Assembly: GCF_001949145.1 (NCBI RefSeq)
Contig: NW_019091455.1
Span: forward strand, 671,017-735,016
Source of the DNA: Acanthaster planci
Taxonomy: Eukaryota; Echinodermata; Asteroidea; Valvatida; Acanthasteridae
Length of the DNA: 64,000 nt
Reading direction: 5' to 3'
Shown here piece by piece: positions 36,720 through 48,989 of this stretch; positions within the stretch are counted from its first letter, which is position 1; the number at the start of each line of letters is the position of its first letter. The translations under genes were made by a program, and so were the position numbers. The notes beneath the pieces are model-generated. The model was not told the DNA's origin, ran no database searches, and saw only the letters and a list, made by a program, of their open reading frames with translations.

Positions 36720-38860
36720 AAGGTCTGCCCACCACTGGTAACTAGTCCATTGCATTGAAACTCGCATGAGGAGATACATCGTTCAATCGTGTACTTTGTT
36801 TAAAAAGTATCGATTAAGTGGACATTCGATGTTATCTTCCGCCATAGAAACTTGGTGCGCAATACGATAACACACTGAAGGTGCAAGATGCTCTAGGGCA
36901 AGATCTAAAAAAAGGAAGAATTTGCAGCCAAAAAGCGGGGGAAAATCGATCCCGTCATTCTACCTGTGCAATGAGAGGGTTTTCTGCAACCATTGGTGAG
37001 ACACGCTCACCTCCATGGTTCTTTTCCCTCTCACTGATCTGTAAGTGCCGCACAGCCGCATCTCCTTCTTAGGGTTTTGGTTTAATCTTAGCCGTCATCT
37101 TCCACTTATGTGCAGAGATGCCGTAAAGTCCCTCTTATCTCCGGCGACATCTAACATTATGTCACGGCCGGCCTGCCCCCCCCCCCGTATCGCGTGTCTG
37201 TATAGCAGCCATGATGTCCCGTCAAGGACAAACGACGGTCATTTTGTTGTCCTTGTCCTAAATACATATCATATCCTAATCGCCGGTAAAAAAGGTAATG
37301 GCCTTTTCTCTTCTATAAATACCCTTCTCTTTCACTCACCAACTATACAGTTTGAAATCTTCCTGTCAACCTTGAATTCCTTGTATAATACCCTCTTCGT
37401 TTTAATTGACAAACAGAACAAGGGGAGAGTAGGGGCTTAGCTGACGGTAATCAGCTTTTTATTTCATCCCCTCCCCCAGTCTTCGGAGGAAAATGCCCAT
37501 CATCCTGGAGAGGATGGGTGGTAGTTTTGAGGGGTTGGGTGTATCATGGAGGAAGGGTGTGTGGAAGACCGTATACAGGGACGGATGACGCTCTTAAGGT
37601 GTATCGATGGTTAGAGCGGAGTCGAAATCATTATTGCGAGGAGGCCGAGGGGAGAGTTCGCTGGATGGGTTAGAAGTCGCTAACCACAGGGTGCCTGTGT
37701 TGTCAATTACATCACTCGCGCCATCGCTGAGCATGTCGACCGTCTACTGCAGCTCGATCTTTTTCTTCCCTCATTTTGGGGGTTTTGTTTCCTCTTTACA
37801 TTTGGGGGCCCACGTGTCTCCGTTTCCGGTTCGAATCATTTCTCGGACGATGAGTTCTTTCAGGATCGCCAAGGGACGGTCTGGTGAGACAGGGCCAAAA
37901 ATGGAGAGAAAAGTAAGGAGGAGAGCTTTTGTTCCACATTTTTTATTTTATTATTTTTTTATCCTCCGCGCATCATCCTCGCTTGAAGAGTCGAGGGGAA
38001 ATGGACTGACAATGGCCCACCGCTTAGCGGTGATATTGCTGGCTAGTGGAGGCATTGTTCCACTGTAGAATTAATCACGGGGTTCCCCTCGTCCCGCCGT
38101 CCTGTGACAGGGCCATTGTTGGGCCACAATATTGTACGTCAAAGTCGCCCCGTCAATAGCATCCTCCATTTCACGTGGGCTGAAATTTCTCGCAAAAACG
38201 TAGCGAGCTGTCAGAATACCGGGATTTCGTGAACGGGGAAGAAAGCCCTTCAAAATTTATGCACGGTAATTTAGCAAACCGACAAGGCAATAGCGACAAT
38301 CGGTGCCGGTATGAACACAGCGCTAAACGGCATTCCACTCGGCTGGGAGCGAGGGAGAGAAAATGCTAGACAGGAGACAACGCAAACATCGTCGTGTTCA
38401 TCCGTAGAATCACGGTTTGTTTACACACGTTCCCTCCTTGTTTTGTTGATGAGAGCGCACGGAGCAATTAAAAGTTCATCAGGCGCAATTGGCGGCGAGT
38501 CATGGTGATTCTCTCCTCGGCTTGTTTCCATGATCCACCCCGAGAGATCATCGGTGTGTCTAAAATTCACGGCTGAATCAGGGCTGTTGACGAAGTAATG
38601 CTCAAAATATCCAGCCTAGCTAAGCCGCGTGTACCAATCTGTAAACGAAAAGCTTTGTTCCGGGGAGTCCGTTCGTGGTTGATTTTGGCAGTTAAAATAG
38701 AAGTTTTATCTTAATAACCTAAGATTTTGATGCACACACTGAGGATGTTTTTCGTTAATGGTTATAATATTCTGGGCGTTATGTGTAAAATAATGTCGGG
38801 GACATTTAAGTTGACAAAACAGACTGATGATCACTCTTAAAATCTGTCCACAAACGTCTG
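36720..38860. other. Non-coding stretch
   Basis: A 153-codon frame at 37607-38068 has no recognisable motif and an uneven composition. An eleven-base C run lies at 37176-37186. I see no supported gene or RNA. Confidence 0.5.
37176..37186 (+). repeat. Eleven-base C run
   Basis: One of the two longest G/C homopolymers in the window. See the separate finding on their excess. Confidence 0.95.
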
Positions 38861-38871
38861 CTGCACCGCAG

Positions 38872-38956
38872 GCTTGTCATGACGTGGCCAACCCTCGCTG
38901 GACCTCTTCAGCTCCTCCCAAGAAAACCTACCACGTTGTCCCGAACCCCAAATACG
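38872..38956 (+). CDS. Candidate 85-bp internal exon
   Basis: An acceptor CTGCTGCACCGCAG precedes a stretch whose codons end mainly in C or T and which ends before GTATGA. It reads ACHDVANPRWTSSAPPKKTY then HVVPNPKY. The residue mix and codon pattern look more like protein than most of this window. The donor is only fair, and the same frame stays open beyond it to 39012. No family is recognised. Confidence 0.25.
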
Positions 38957-39019
38957 GTATGATCCATGCCTTGCAGTCAATAATCCAGTTGGGAGAGACG
39001 GCACAGACATAGGAATGGC

Positions 39020-40860
39020 ATTTTTCTAGCTAGGTCTGTCCTTCTGTCATCATCTCTCTGACCTACTTCAAAAACCTATTGTTTTCCAAAGTTTGCCTGA
39101 TGGTAAACGTGAACTCTTTCTTCTTTTGTCTCTCTTTGCTTTGGGAAAAGTGCATTAACCAGCCTGTGTTGTTCCTATTCGGTTGGCCGACATCCGGGGA
39201 ATCTATTTAACTTCAGTTTTGACGAGCTGTAAGACTTGGACATGAAGACTAGCTCCGAAGAAAGAACACAAGGACAACATTCAACTCTTTGTGGAAGTAA
39301 ACCAGACCGTGCAAAATACACACACGGGTACACACTGTGAAAAAAAATAGATGGTGACACTGTTGCAGTGTTACTGTACCCTAGGTTTGGTATACTTCGT
39401 AAAGATGTTTCCCATAAATAGAAGCATTTGACATTTCGACTAATGTAGGCAAGAGTTTGACCAACGACGGTACTCTTTTTCAGGGCATATTTAGATCTGC
39501 CGCCATTTAACTTTTCTGCGTAAGAAATATATATCCGTGGTGTATTATCAGAGAGAACGTTGTTTCCGTTGTGTTCAATTCATCGTCAACAGTCATAGGT
39601 TCATTTGAAGTTCACCTCCCACTAGCTTCCGTTTGGTCAGGTCGGATGGAAAGTACAGGTTCCCGACGGTGCAGGATATGGAAGACCAGAGGATATGTCT
39701 TGTATATCCCCTCCACCGAATGATGTAGGCGTGATCTCTTTTGTACTTCTCGGCAATATGGTATTGGAAGGAAGTGTAGCACACATCTCGTACACAGGCC
39801 AGAAATTATGCGGCTATAACCAGACTGATGCTTGGAGGAACATAAAGGAGGACCCAGCATGACGTGAGATGACGTCACAAAGGGAGAGTTTGGGGCGGCA
39901 GGACTACCTGTGGTTTGGTTGGGTTTAGACTGAGATTTTGCAATAGTGCATTGACAAAATTCAAAGAACAGCGAAGGTTACCGTTTATTCTGTTATGGAG
40001 AGCAGTGGTCGGCCATGTGGAAAGTGATGGCCTACATTTAATGACAATGCCTCTTGCCTCATGTGCCCGATGAAGAAGTTTCAAGAGCGTTTCATTTACA
40101 ATCATTTGCCATTTACAACAACTTTAAATTCTCGACGCTGGGGCCATTACTCGTTACAGTAGTGTGTCGAGGAGGTAATGTGAACGTCAACATCCAAGCA
40201 GCTTAGTCACGTCACAGCGTACTTTGGCTAATGCAGTGAATCCAGTAGAACGACCCATGGTGTTTCAATCTACGATAGTATAGTTTTGGGTGGTTTGGCT
40301 GAGTTGTTTTTTGAATACATTTTGCAACTTCATCCTAAAAAGTTGTGACGTGAGAAGTCACGGCAGATCCCGCGCGAAGCATTACAGCCTCGCCGTTTTA
40401 TGTGCCTTCAGTGTAGACGTAACTTTCAGCATATTGAATCACCTAATACTTTAGCATTGTCATGGGCGTCGCGGGGGGGCAAGGGGATTCTTACCCGCCC
40501 CCCCCCGCAAAAAAGTGACAAAATAAAAAGGGAAAAGAGGACAAAACGCGGAAAAATTCAAAAATGGAGATGAAGAGGATGAAAATCACCAATTTGCTCG
40601 AAAAATCCTCAAAATGATGCCCTCCTGCTGTTACGTTTTTTTTAAGCTGATAAGTGCTGTACCCTGGAGATCCCCCCATCCGGAAAAATAGAGGCTTGCC
40701 ACTGGAAAGAAACCCTGGCGATACCTATGGTAATTACTATGATATCACATTTTTTTGTGGCTGTTTCATCCTCGTTTTATTTGGAAGTCGCACTGCCGTA
40801 CAGGCTCAATCATCTCACTCATGCGCTAGCCGATCGTGGTCGTTAGAAACGAGCTGTATT
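39020..40860. other. Non-coding stretch
   Basis: No frame exceeds 88 codons. A CRE lies at 39870 and a nine-base C run at 40498. I see no gene. Confidence 0.5.
39870..39877. promoter_or_regulatory. CRE palindrome TGACGTCA
   Basis: A fourth full CREB/ATF palindrome in the window, 9 bp after a half-site-like TGACGTGA. No adjacent exon candidate. Confidence 0.3.
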
Positions 40861-40863
40861 TAA

Positions 40864-40985
40864 GCCGTGTATGGACAACGGGCTTCTAGGGCTACGGCTA
40901 CGTCTCTTGTAAGCACCTGTGCCCGTGCATCTCGCAACCGGCGAAGACGCAGACCCAGCACGGGGCAAGAGATTCGGATGCGGCT
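40864..40985 (+). mobile_element. Short 122-bp element, copy B
   Basis: It matches 10699-10818 in the same orientation: GCCGTGT at the left, ACGGGCTTCTAGGGCTACGG next, and CAAGAGATTCGGATGCGGC at the right end. The middle is diverged. The short inverted termini are weaker here at the left. The two copies are 30 kb apart, indicating a dispersed family. No open frame of note lies inside. Confidence 0.6.
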
Positions 40986-41048
40986 CGGGTACGGTTTACA
41001 CGCGGTGTCAACAACCATACGAGACCGTTGCAGGTCGTGCAGCGTCGA

Positions 41049-41063
41049 CACTGGGGGCGCCCG
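41049..41063 (+). promoter_or_regulatory. CTCF-like motif
   Basis: CACTGGGGGCGCCCG fits the CTCF core with one mismatch (G for the central A). It lies 64 bp after the short element at 40864-40985. It is oriented right, opposite to the motif at 36695. Confidence 0.4.
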
Positions 41064-41069
41064 CTCATC

Positions 41070-44000
41070 GTTAACTGAGTATCTCTCGTCGCCGCTTCTC
41101 GGAGACAGTGCTCGGATCGTCAGCGATCCTCACCTTTGCCGTGCCTAGTCTCCGGATTAAACAGTGCAATTAAAATCAGGAGACAAGCGGCGTCAGTCGG
41201 GGAGGACAGGGGGAGGGTAACCATTTCTTCACCCCCTCCGAGAGCCATGAGTTTGCTGAGGGACGGACGTGGACTGAGCTTTTGGTTAAATCTCCCCCCG
41301 CCCAATAATCAGAACTGTACGGCTTCTGTTTCTCTGAATTCCCCTGTCTCTCTCCTCCACCGAGGATTGGGGGAGAGGAGACAAATTAGTCCAGCATCTC
41401 CTTCGGGATTCGACTCTCTCGCGGTAGTCTCCCGCCAGAAAAGGCAGGATGTGGAAAGGAAAAAAAAGCCCATTTGTTTAACACGAATTGAATTCCATCG
41501 AAGTGTCAACACCAATTGTCTGCCTTTCTTTGCCGTTCACTAATCAGTCATATAAATGTAGATTAACAAACCCAAATGACAACATTTTCACGCCCCTAAA
41601 TTTCCCGAACGGGTTCGAGGCGAATATATTAAACTTAATAACAAAGGGACTTCGGGGTTTTCCGTGTGAGCGATGCCTCAGCCAGAATGGCGCATGGTGA
41701 TTCAACACGTATTTTAATTATTATCGTTAGAAAAAGGAGTCTTTGGTCGGGCCAGTGTTGTTGCATTTCCTTTGATTATCTTCATCTGTCTGCCGCCGAA
41801 ATCAGCAGAGGGAATGCGACAGAATAGCTAACGAATAATTGCGTGCATGTTTCATCGATGCGATCATCATTTTTCCCGCTTTAAATTTCGTTGCTTCATG
41901 CATTGTCTCCTGACTGCAGCAGTTTGTCTTGTCCTTTGGGCTGCATTACTACTTCTGTCATTGGAGCATGCGCTCTGGAAGAATGGTTTCACTGCTAATG
42001 TTAGGACGGTCCGTAAAATCCAATTAGCCAGACTTCACTTGACCCATTCTTTGTAGAGTGTGAAATATATACATGTACACTGTATTAAAGCCGTATAGTC
42101 TTCCCAGATCACAATCCTCGGTTAGTACAACACCAGCAGTTTTGCTTCGATTAATATCCCGTTCACCACAGTTTTCCTGAAAGAAAGAAAGAGCATATAG
42201 TAAAATTGGCTTTTTCAAAGCCAGACTGAAAAAGACTACTTCATGATATTCACACAGAACACTCGATTCAAACGGACAATCGGTGTTGCTCAAAAGGGTT
42301 AAATCATGCAACAAAAGTTCAACCCAAGTTCAACATATTGTTGCATTGTAAAAGCACTAATGAACAGGTACAATTAAAACTATGCCTTGCACGTCAACCG
42401 CCAACCGATGTGTGAAACCACATCCCACACCCATTTATTTCTTTCATTCTACACCACTGTGCGCCTTTTGTTTCCTTGCATTGTACAGGAGTTTTTCCTT
42501 CCCTTTTGGAGCTGACAGTCACACACTGGGACCAGGCACGTCCGGAGGAACAGCCGAGTCACAGAACCGGCAATGAACCGGGCTGCGCACCCTCAACCGT
42601 GTATCGCTGATGGTTCAAAAACCGCCAGCCGTATAGTGCAGGTCCACTTTCAGTAGATTATTAATTCATCCCTTCCTTATTCCTCAACTCTCTCTCTTTT
42701 CTGAACCCCGGAGCTATTGTACTTTTTTGCTGGACAGGCTTCCCAGACAGCTTTGTAACTCTAATGGCCAGCGTCACAAACTTTAATCTCAGTCATTTCC
42801 GAATTCGACAATAGCAGTGCGGTCAGTTCCTTTTGTTATATGGGTCGTGTCTCAAGCAGGCTCGAGGCATCATAATTACGACCTAGTGAAGTGAACTGGA
42901 TGACCTTTCTTATTTGTACAAAAAATTTGTTCCTCGTCTTCTGGTCTCAACAAACTCCAGTAAGCCAAGAAGTGCCATCTTGTTGAGATCTCAAGCCATT
43001 TTCGATAGAAGATTGCGTGTCTGCTCTCAAGTACTTGCAGAAGATACACGGTATTTCATGTATGTTTTTCCGCTGTCATGACCTTACGCCAACCGCCAGA
43101 TTGCTTCCACCCCAAGTTCTCCCAGTTCTCGTACAAGATTAGTATAGCATTCAGTATCCATGCAATGAGATGTAGTGTAAGAGTTTGTTACACTAAGCGT
43201 ACGTTAACTACGTCCTTTCTCTTGGCACGACGCCCTGACGCCAAGCCGGCACGCACAGAAATACATAATGCATGTCGTTGACTTTCGGCACGAGGGCTGG
43301 AAAAGTTTAGTCTGGTGACATCTCACTTAATGATATTACAGCGCTTTATAGTTCAGTGACTCGATCTGGAACGTGGGTGGAAATGAATTTCTCTTCATGC
43401 TTGTTTCGTTTAAGTGTCCCAGGACGATCACCCTGGGCAACCGGAAAGAGGAAAAAGTGGAAAAATTACCACAATAATCATCGTGCGTTTTATAGACAAC
43501 TAAGTTAAGAGGCCATTGATCTTGATGTTGGGTTCTGGCATCAGCGTGGCGTAACTGGCTCGGCATGGGAGGACGGAGAGCCCGCTGCTCCCCTTGACTG
43601 GAGCGAGCACAGCTCGGGTAAATTGACCGGGACAGGGAGCATCCACCCCCTCTGGGCCGGGCTCAATGATGACATTTAGCACCTTGAGCGTGACAAATGA
43701 CAACCGGGGAGAATACGGGACCACACACCGGTCCCAAAGCGCGCCTGAGTGGGGCTGTTGTTGGGTGTTTTATTTGGACAGATTACCCGACACTTTGGTC
43801 TCAGGGAAACTATGGCAAGGACCCAGATGTTGAAATCTCTCCTCTCCCTTTCTCCTCTCTTTTTAATGTTCATGTCTGCAGCCACATAGTTTAATGGTAG
43901 TACTCACTTCACCCGCTGACAGCAATGTTATGACACCGCAACACAGTTATGTCAACAAGACTCAGAATTTTTCCCCACCAACTTTCACATTGCACAGCTG

Positions 44001-45600
44001 CCCGCCGCCATCTTGCTTGAATCTCACCCCGCAATGCACGATGGGATGGATGATTGTCGAGGAAATTAACCTTTGTCACCGAGCCACAAAACAGTTACAA
44101 TAACAACAACAGTGATGACACGTTCTTTGCGGAGGCTACTAACTGGATAAATGATAGTAGTCTCGAGGGGTCACCATTCTTAAATCAGACGAGGTAATTA
44201 TCCAGGGTTGCGGGGTTACGCTCGAGTAAGCACGGCCAGTGACGTTATTGGCTAATAACCTGGAGTGCACAGCCGTCTTAACGTATATGCCTCCTGTTTA
44301 GGGCCTCGAAATAAATCAAGTTGTCTACAGATATTCCAGGGTAGTTTTGTCCCCACTTTTCACGCACCCTCTCAGGTGATATTGGGTAATATCAGCCGGC
44401 AGAGTCTATTTGTCCAACCGTGCAAATGTGTTCAATTTGGGAATGAAACCCTGGCGCGTAATTTCGCCTGTGCCTATTCTCCGGTGGTAACTCAATTTGG
44501 CCCCATCCACGGCTTCTTGTGGAGTCTTGCCTGGCGATCCGCCTTAATTATATTGCACTCGACACTGCTCTAACGCTCTAATTCAATCAGCGGCCACATT
44601 TTGCTTTTGCAAGCGTTCCGTTCTTCTAACAAGTGTTCCATGTTTCCCCAGTCGCATTTCTGCTCCTGTTTTTGAAAACCCTCCCGTACATGTGCGCGTG
44701 TGTGGTTGTCACGAAAGCGCTCAGGCCTCATATGCTGGGAATAGGCATCCGCCCCCCCCCGCCGCTTCTACCGATGAAGAAATGTCTCCCTGAATTCTCG
44801 TCAAAGCTAGGACAGGAGTCATCGGTGCGGCTGTGGCGCTCACCTTGTTCCGGAGCTGAAAATCACTCTCAGTTATAGGAATAGAAACGATATATAATTG
44901 TTCCGAGTCCCATCCTCCGGGTAACTAGCCTCGGGGCAAAGCCTCTCTAGGATTCTCCCGGTACAATATCCAGCAATTATGCGTTTCTTTTTTTGGGGGG
45001 GGTGGGGTGAAGTGGAGGGATTCTAGCGAGCCACGGCCGGGATCGTGCTTACAAGTCGTCCTACGGTTACTCAGACTGCCGTTATGGCGGAGGCGTGGGG
45101 GGAAGAAAGAAGCTCGCAAGATAATGACAGACGTATAGATGCCTTTTGTCCTTAGAAAGTGCGACCGACGGGTCACAGTCCAAACCTATACTCATCAGGA
45201 TCCAATTTATCGCTGGACACACATTGTATTTGGTTTGGCTCACAATTGAATCTTTCTTTTCACAGTTTTATTAATTAAACTTGTGATTACCTCGCCAGTC
45301 ATCTCAGAATCTCTTTTAAATCTCCCACACATTTGTTGCTGGAAGTGAAATCTACCGTTTAAGTCTTTGTTTTGACCTGCATGCTGGTCAATGAATGTGA
45401 CTTTAACATTGTATCGAATGAGTTTGCACCGTGACAAAATACACTCGCATCTACATCACATTTTCTATCCTAAAAATGCTGTTCTGTACACCATAGAGTT
45501 ACTTTTATTCCAACATACAACAACACCAGTGTAAAGATAAGCCACTGAATTGATGTCACACCGGAAAGAACAAGTGGCTTTTATGCTGATTTGACTTGGG
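41070..45600. other. Non-coding stretch
   Basis: The longest frame is 135 codons (41136-41543) without recognisable content. A nine-base C run lies at 44752 and an eight-base G run at 44995. Minus-strand donor-like GTGAGT or GTGAGC sites at 43902 and 44829 lack plausible partner exons. No gene is supported. Confidence 0.5.
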
Positions 45601-45637
45601 GGCTGAAAGCACTGCAAAGTGTTGTCGTTTCGAACAG

Positions 45638-45673
45638 AATATGTTGGAGGAATTCTACGAAGCTTTCAGAAAG
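45638..45673 (+). CDS. Candidate 36-bp microexon
   Basis: An acceptor ending TTTCGAACAG is followed by 36 bases reading NMLEEFYEAFRK and a donor AAAG then GTGAGG. Length is exactly twelve codons, so inclusion would keep frame. The acceptor is mediocre and the frame also extends upstream, so an exon here is uncertain. Confidence 0.17.
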
Positions 45674-45811
45674 GTGAGGATTTTTCTGGTTGATATTTTG
45701 GCTGTATGCAATCGTAATGCATGGCCACCAGAATGCCACAGTCATGGTGTAACTGAACGATTTGATTTTCCCCACTTTTTCTTGAAGGAAGTTCTGAACC
45801 TGTCCAGCTAA

Positions 45812-47530
45812 AATGAATCATTGCAAGAAAGAATAATGACTTGTCGCGTATACAGAAAGTCCACTGAACTTTAGTGGAGGTTAGAAAAAAAAACTTGCGA
45901 TGGCAACTTTTGCAGTTGGAACTTTTTGTTGGCCCCATAATGAAGGTGTTTCGCATTCAGGAGCTGCGATGAGTGTGTTATTAGTCTTGTTTGGTCCCCG
46001 CTCGGCGCAAATTCCTGCATAGCCTTTGGTCACGTCGTGTCAAACCAAAACCTTAATAACTCCCAATCTGTGCACTCTTGTGGCAGGTGACGCTTAAAAG
46101 AGGCGACACGTCGTGTGGGCCAATGCATTTTTCTTTTACTATTATTATTACTGCTATTTTCATAGCGCTGGAGAGACAGCCGAGAGCTCCTTGTACTACC
46201 AGCGAGGCGGGCTGGGCGATGCGATATGTGTTTGGCTCCCGAGGCAACTCTGTGACTGGTGTTAGCCCGTGAATGGCGGCTACTCTCTTTACGCCCGCCT
46301 GTCCTACTGTAATACCCCGTTCCCGTCTGGTCTCCCACAAAACAGCAGCATTAACTGGCGACTTCTTTCTTCCGTCTCTTTTCTTTTCTCAAGTTTTTGG
46401 GTGTTTTTTTTCCCATACCCCGGCTCCAAAAAACACAGAAACAAAGTGCATATAGACCAGCGGATTAGAAGTCAGAAAGTGGAGGGCTTAATACTGTGTC
46501 CCAGAGCGTCCAACAACAAATCATGGCAGTCGAGGCACACGCCCGATGGACGGCTCTATTGCGTTTTTCCCCCCCTTTTTTTTTCCTTTTTTAAATCGTT
46601 CACCAAGATTTTGTACATTGATTCCCCGATAATTGGATGCCGTGGCGAAGCTGTTGCCCCGTGCCCCGCGGCCAGGAAAGTACACGAGATCGCTGTTCTC
46701 GTTTCACTTGTCGTGCTATAGAAAATAAAATGAAAACATGGCAGCTCCCCGCTTCCTCTCTCGCTCTCTCTGTCTTGTCTTTCCTGTCCGTTTTCCCCAG
46801 CACGCCCGAGAATTAAAAATAGGGGAACCCAAGTTTTTACGGGCGAGCTGGCCCATATAATACCGGCCAAGCCGGGCCCCGTGTATGTGTGTGAAATTAT
46901 CTACTATGTCCCCCAGTGTCCCGCGGATGTTCCGACTGATTTCATTCATTCGCACAGTCAGCCGTGGATACTGTCATTTCCCCGCTATTCAGTCTGGCGT
47001 GTACCCGCCACGGCTGGCCATTGATTTTGCACGCACGATAAATATTGCCATCGGTTTGGGCGAAATGGTCGACAGAAGCTGGCTGGTCCGTCCGCTCGCC
47101 TGGTACACCGACGCACATGCCAGCACACCTGCACGATTGCCGAACCAAGAACTTGGAACTAATGCCCTCGGCTGGGTAACATCTCTGCGCGTGCACCAGA
47201 CTGCTTGGACACTGTCATCCGCGTTGACACACATTTTCTCTTACTCTGTACCATTATACTATACTATTTATAATGACATTATATTGTGATATTTTACTGC
47301 CAACGAAAATCTTTCTCATTCTTTTAAGTTCGCCTCACAGCGCCTTCATTGTGCATGAAGTCAGTCACTGAGCGATATCCAATCTAACAACCACCCGTTT
47401 CAAGTGGGCACTTTTAAAGTGCAACTGGAGCATTAACCGCTCAATTTCTGTATTCATGTAATAGATCTCTCGGCAACATGTACCTTGACACGCATCTCAC
47501 TGTTTCCATCACTGACTTTGTCCTTTTCAG
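45812..47530. other. Non-coding stretch
   Basis: Frames of 150 codons (46269) and 134 codons (46885) look like chance, with low-complexity runs of F and S. T-rich and C-rich tracts are frequent around 46360-46590. No gene is supported. Confidence 0.5.
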
Positions 47531-47597
47531 TCAAGTTGATCTTTAAGGTTGAAGTTTTGACACAAAAGAAAACCATTCCACACGTAATAAGCCAGGA
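47531..47597 (+). CDS. Candidate 67-bp internal exon
   Basis: A very good acceptor (TTTGTCCTTTTCAG) is followed by 67 bases open in one frame only, reading KLIFKVEVLTQKKTIPHVIS, and a donor CAGGA then GTGAGA. The peptide looks protein-like. Its phase does not join correctly to the next candidate exon at 48129, so if both are real they belong to different transcripts or another exon intervenes. Confidence 0.25.
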
Positions 47598-48128
47598 GTG
47601 AGAATCAGAATGTAATCCTAGTGAATAATCTTTTACCTACGTCGTGTGTTTTCGGTAGTGTAAGGGATTCGCCAGTAGGTTCTAGCTATAGGGCCTATCT
47701 AGCTATAGGTTATCCGTCATGACACATTGCACTCATAATCACTTCCAAGATAATATTGGGTCCATCATAAAAAGAACTGCGTTTATACATGCGGTCACCG
47801 AATGCCACGCCCTCTCGAATGTGTGAACATGTCAGTGAATGTTCGTCCCAGCTAGCTTTTCACCCGTTATGTTTGTTTTCATGTATCTCTGGGTATACCT
47901 GTATGTGCATGGAGTTTAAGGAAGGTCGGCAGCATTGGGTTTTGTTTTCTAATCAATCACACAGAATGTCAAATGCAAATAGAGTGCCGGTGCTGTCCTC
48001 AAAGAGTCGACACCACATAGGAGTTTAGACCCCTATGGTTCAATGCCTTCCATCTGTTACCATTCATTGTCTTTTCCGTAATGTATTTCAGACAATGTAT
48101 TGTATGAAATCGACGTGCCTGTCTTTAG

Positions 48129-48482
48129 ATGAAAGCCAACCCGGCCAGCAAGCTCAGCTCTTGGCTGCTGTTTTTTCTCTCTTGGTGTAGCGGCCACGTA
48201 GCGTCGTCGAGTGTCACGTGAGCCGAGGCAAGAAGGTACACACCAGTCGTTGGGAAGGCTCTCGGTCCGGCTGCCAGCTACTCGAGTCGTTTCACCCGCA
48301 GCAAACTAACAATAGACCTGGACCCAACCAACCCTTCAGCCACCAGCGGTTATTACGTCCTTTCCCACGACCATAAAAAAAGAAAGAGACAGAGAGAGAG
48401 GGGAGAAAAGGCCGATCATCTTCATCGTCATCTAGCCGATGGGACCCCGTGCCGGTACTCGCCGGAGGAACCAACAGTTTAA
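48129..48482 (+). CDS. Candidate two-exon secreted protein, unknown function
   Basis: Exon 1 (48129-48217) starts with ATG directly after an acceptor-like TGTCTTTAG and reads MKANPASKLSSWLLFFLSWC, a typical secretory signal: basic start, hydrophobic core, then a small-residue region (SGHVASSS). It ends at CAC followed by GTGAGC. Exon 2 follows TTTCACCCGCAG at 48302 and continues in a compatible frame for 60 codons to a TAA at 48480-48482. It contains a basic run (KKRKRQRER) and ends DGTPCRYSPEEPTV. The joined product would be 89 residues, possibly cut at the basic run. The 84-bp intron is short but has both consensus ends. No family is recognised. The opposite strand over exon 2 is also open for 80 codons, so chance cannot be excluded. 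Confidence 0.3.
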
Positions 48483-48742
48483 GTACGGGACATTTTGACA
48501 TTTTATCCCGCTCCGCCCGCGCTACTGCAAACACAGGACCACCAGTAAGACCCTTACGCCAGCGATCTGCAGTGTTTTTGTTTCCAAGTTCAAATACTTT
48601 CGCTGCCTTCTTTTGATACGCTGCTAATAGCCCGCTAAAAGCTGTTCAAACATCTCCCCGCATTACTCCGTGTATTCTCGTCTGATGTCAACTTACTTTT
48701 CCCCTCTGTGTGTCCTCTCTTTTTTCCCTACCGTCTACCTAG

Positions 48743-48860
48743 CGGGCGCGGTCGGTGTAGACGCTGCTGGCCTTCGGTCGGTTGAGTGTGCACACCCTCA
48801 GAGTGCAGAACTCTATCCTCGGCGACCTGGTGGGCCCCTACGCTCGGCTGTCGACGATGG
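48743..48860 (+). other. Possible exon with very strong acceptor, frame unclear
   Basis: An outstanding acceptor (TTTTTTCCCTACCGTCTACCTAG, about 48720-48742) precedes GC-rich sequence with codon-like periodicity. Two readings compete: one open from the acceptor (GAVGVDAAGLRSVECAHPQS) and one with mostly C- or G-ending codons (VHTLRVQNSILGDLVGPYAR) that is closed by a TAG just upstream. No good donor ends either. It may belong with the candidate gene at 48129-48482. Confidence 0.2.
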
Positions 48861-48989
48861 ACAGATGAAAAACAACTTGTCCCTTCACTTCTCAAGTTCT
48901 TTGTTTGCCTCCATTAGTCCGGCTTCAAGTTTGGTAGCTAGAGTTTGTTCCTTTTTGGGGAGGGGGAGGGCAGCTTTCACCGTATGAAC

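Noticed and set aside
37827-37840. GGTTCGAATC resembling a tRNA T-arm
   Set aside because: No D-arm or acceptor stem can be drawn around it.
37607-38068. 153-codon open frame on the plus strand
   Set aside because: No recognisable motif, uneven composition and no splice support.
37992-38119. Two short inverted matches (GAGGGGAA and ACAATGGCCC with their complements)
   Set aside because: The arms are in the wrong order to nest into one hairpin, so they look coincidental.
44551-44561. TATTGCACTCG, the start of miR-92
   Set aside because: The 3' half differs and no complementary arm lies upstream at hairpin distance.
44829-44860. Minus-strand donor and acceptor enclosing 12 bp
   Set aside because: A 12-bp exon cannot be supported from sequence alone.
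46269-46721. 150-codon open frame on the plus strand
   Set aside because: It runs through T-rich and C-rich low-complexity tracts that give strings of F, S and P.
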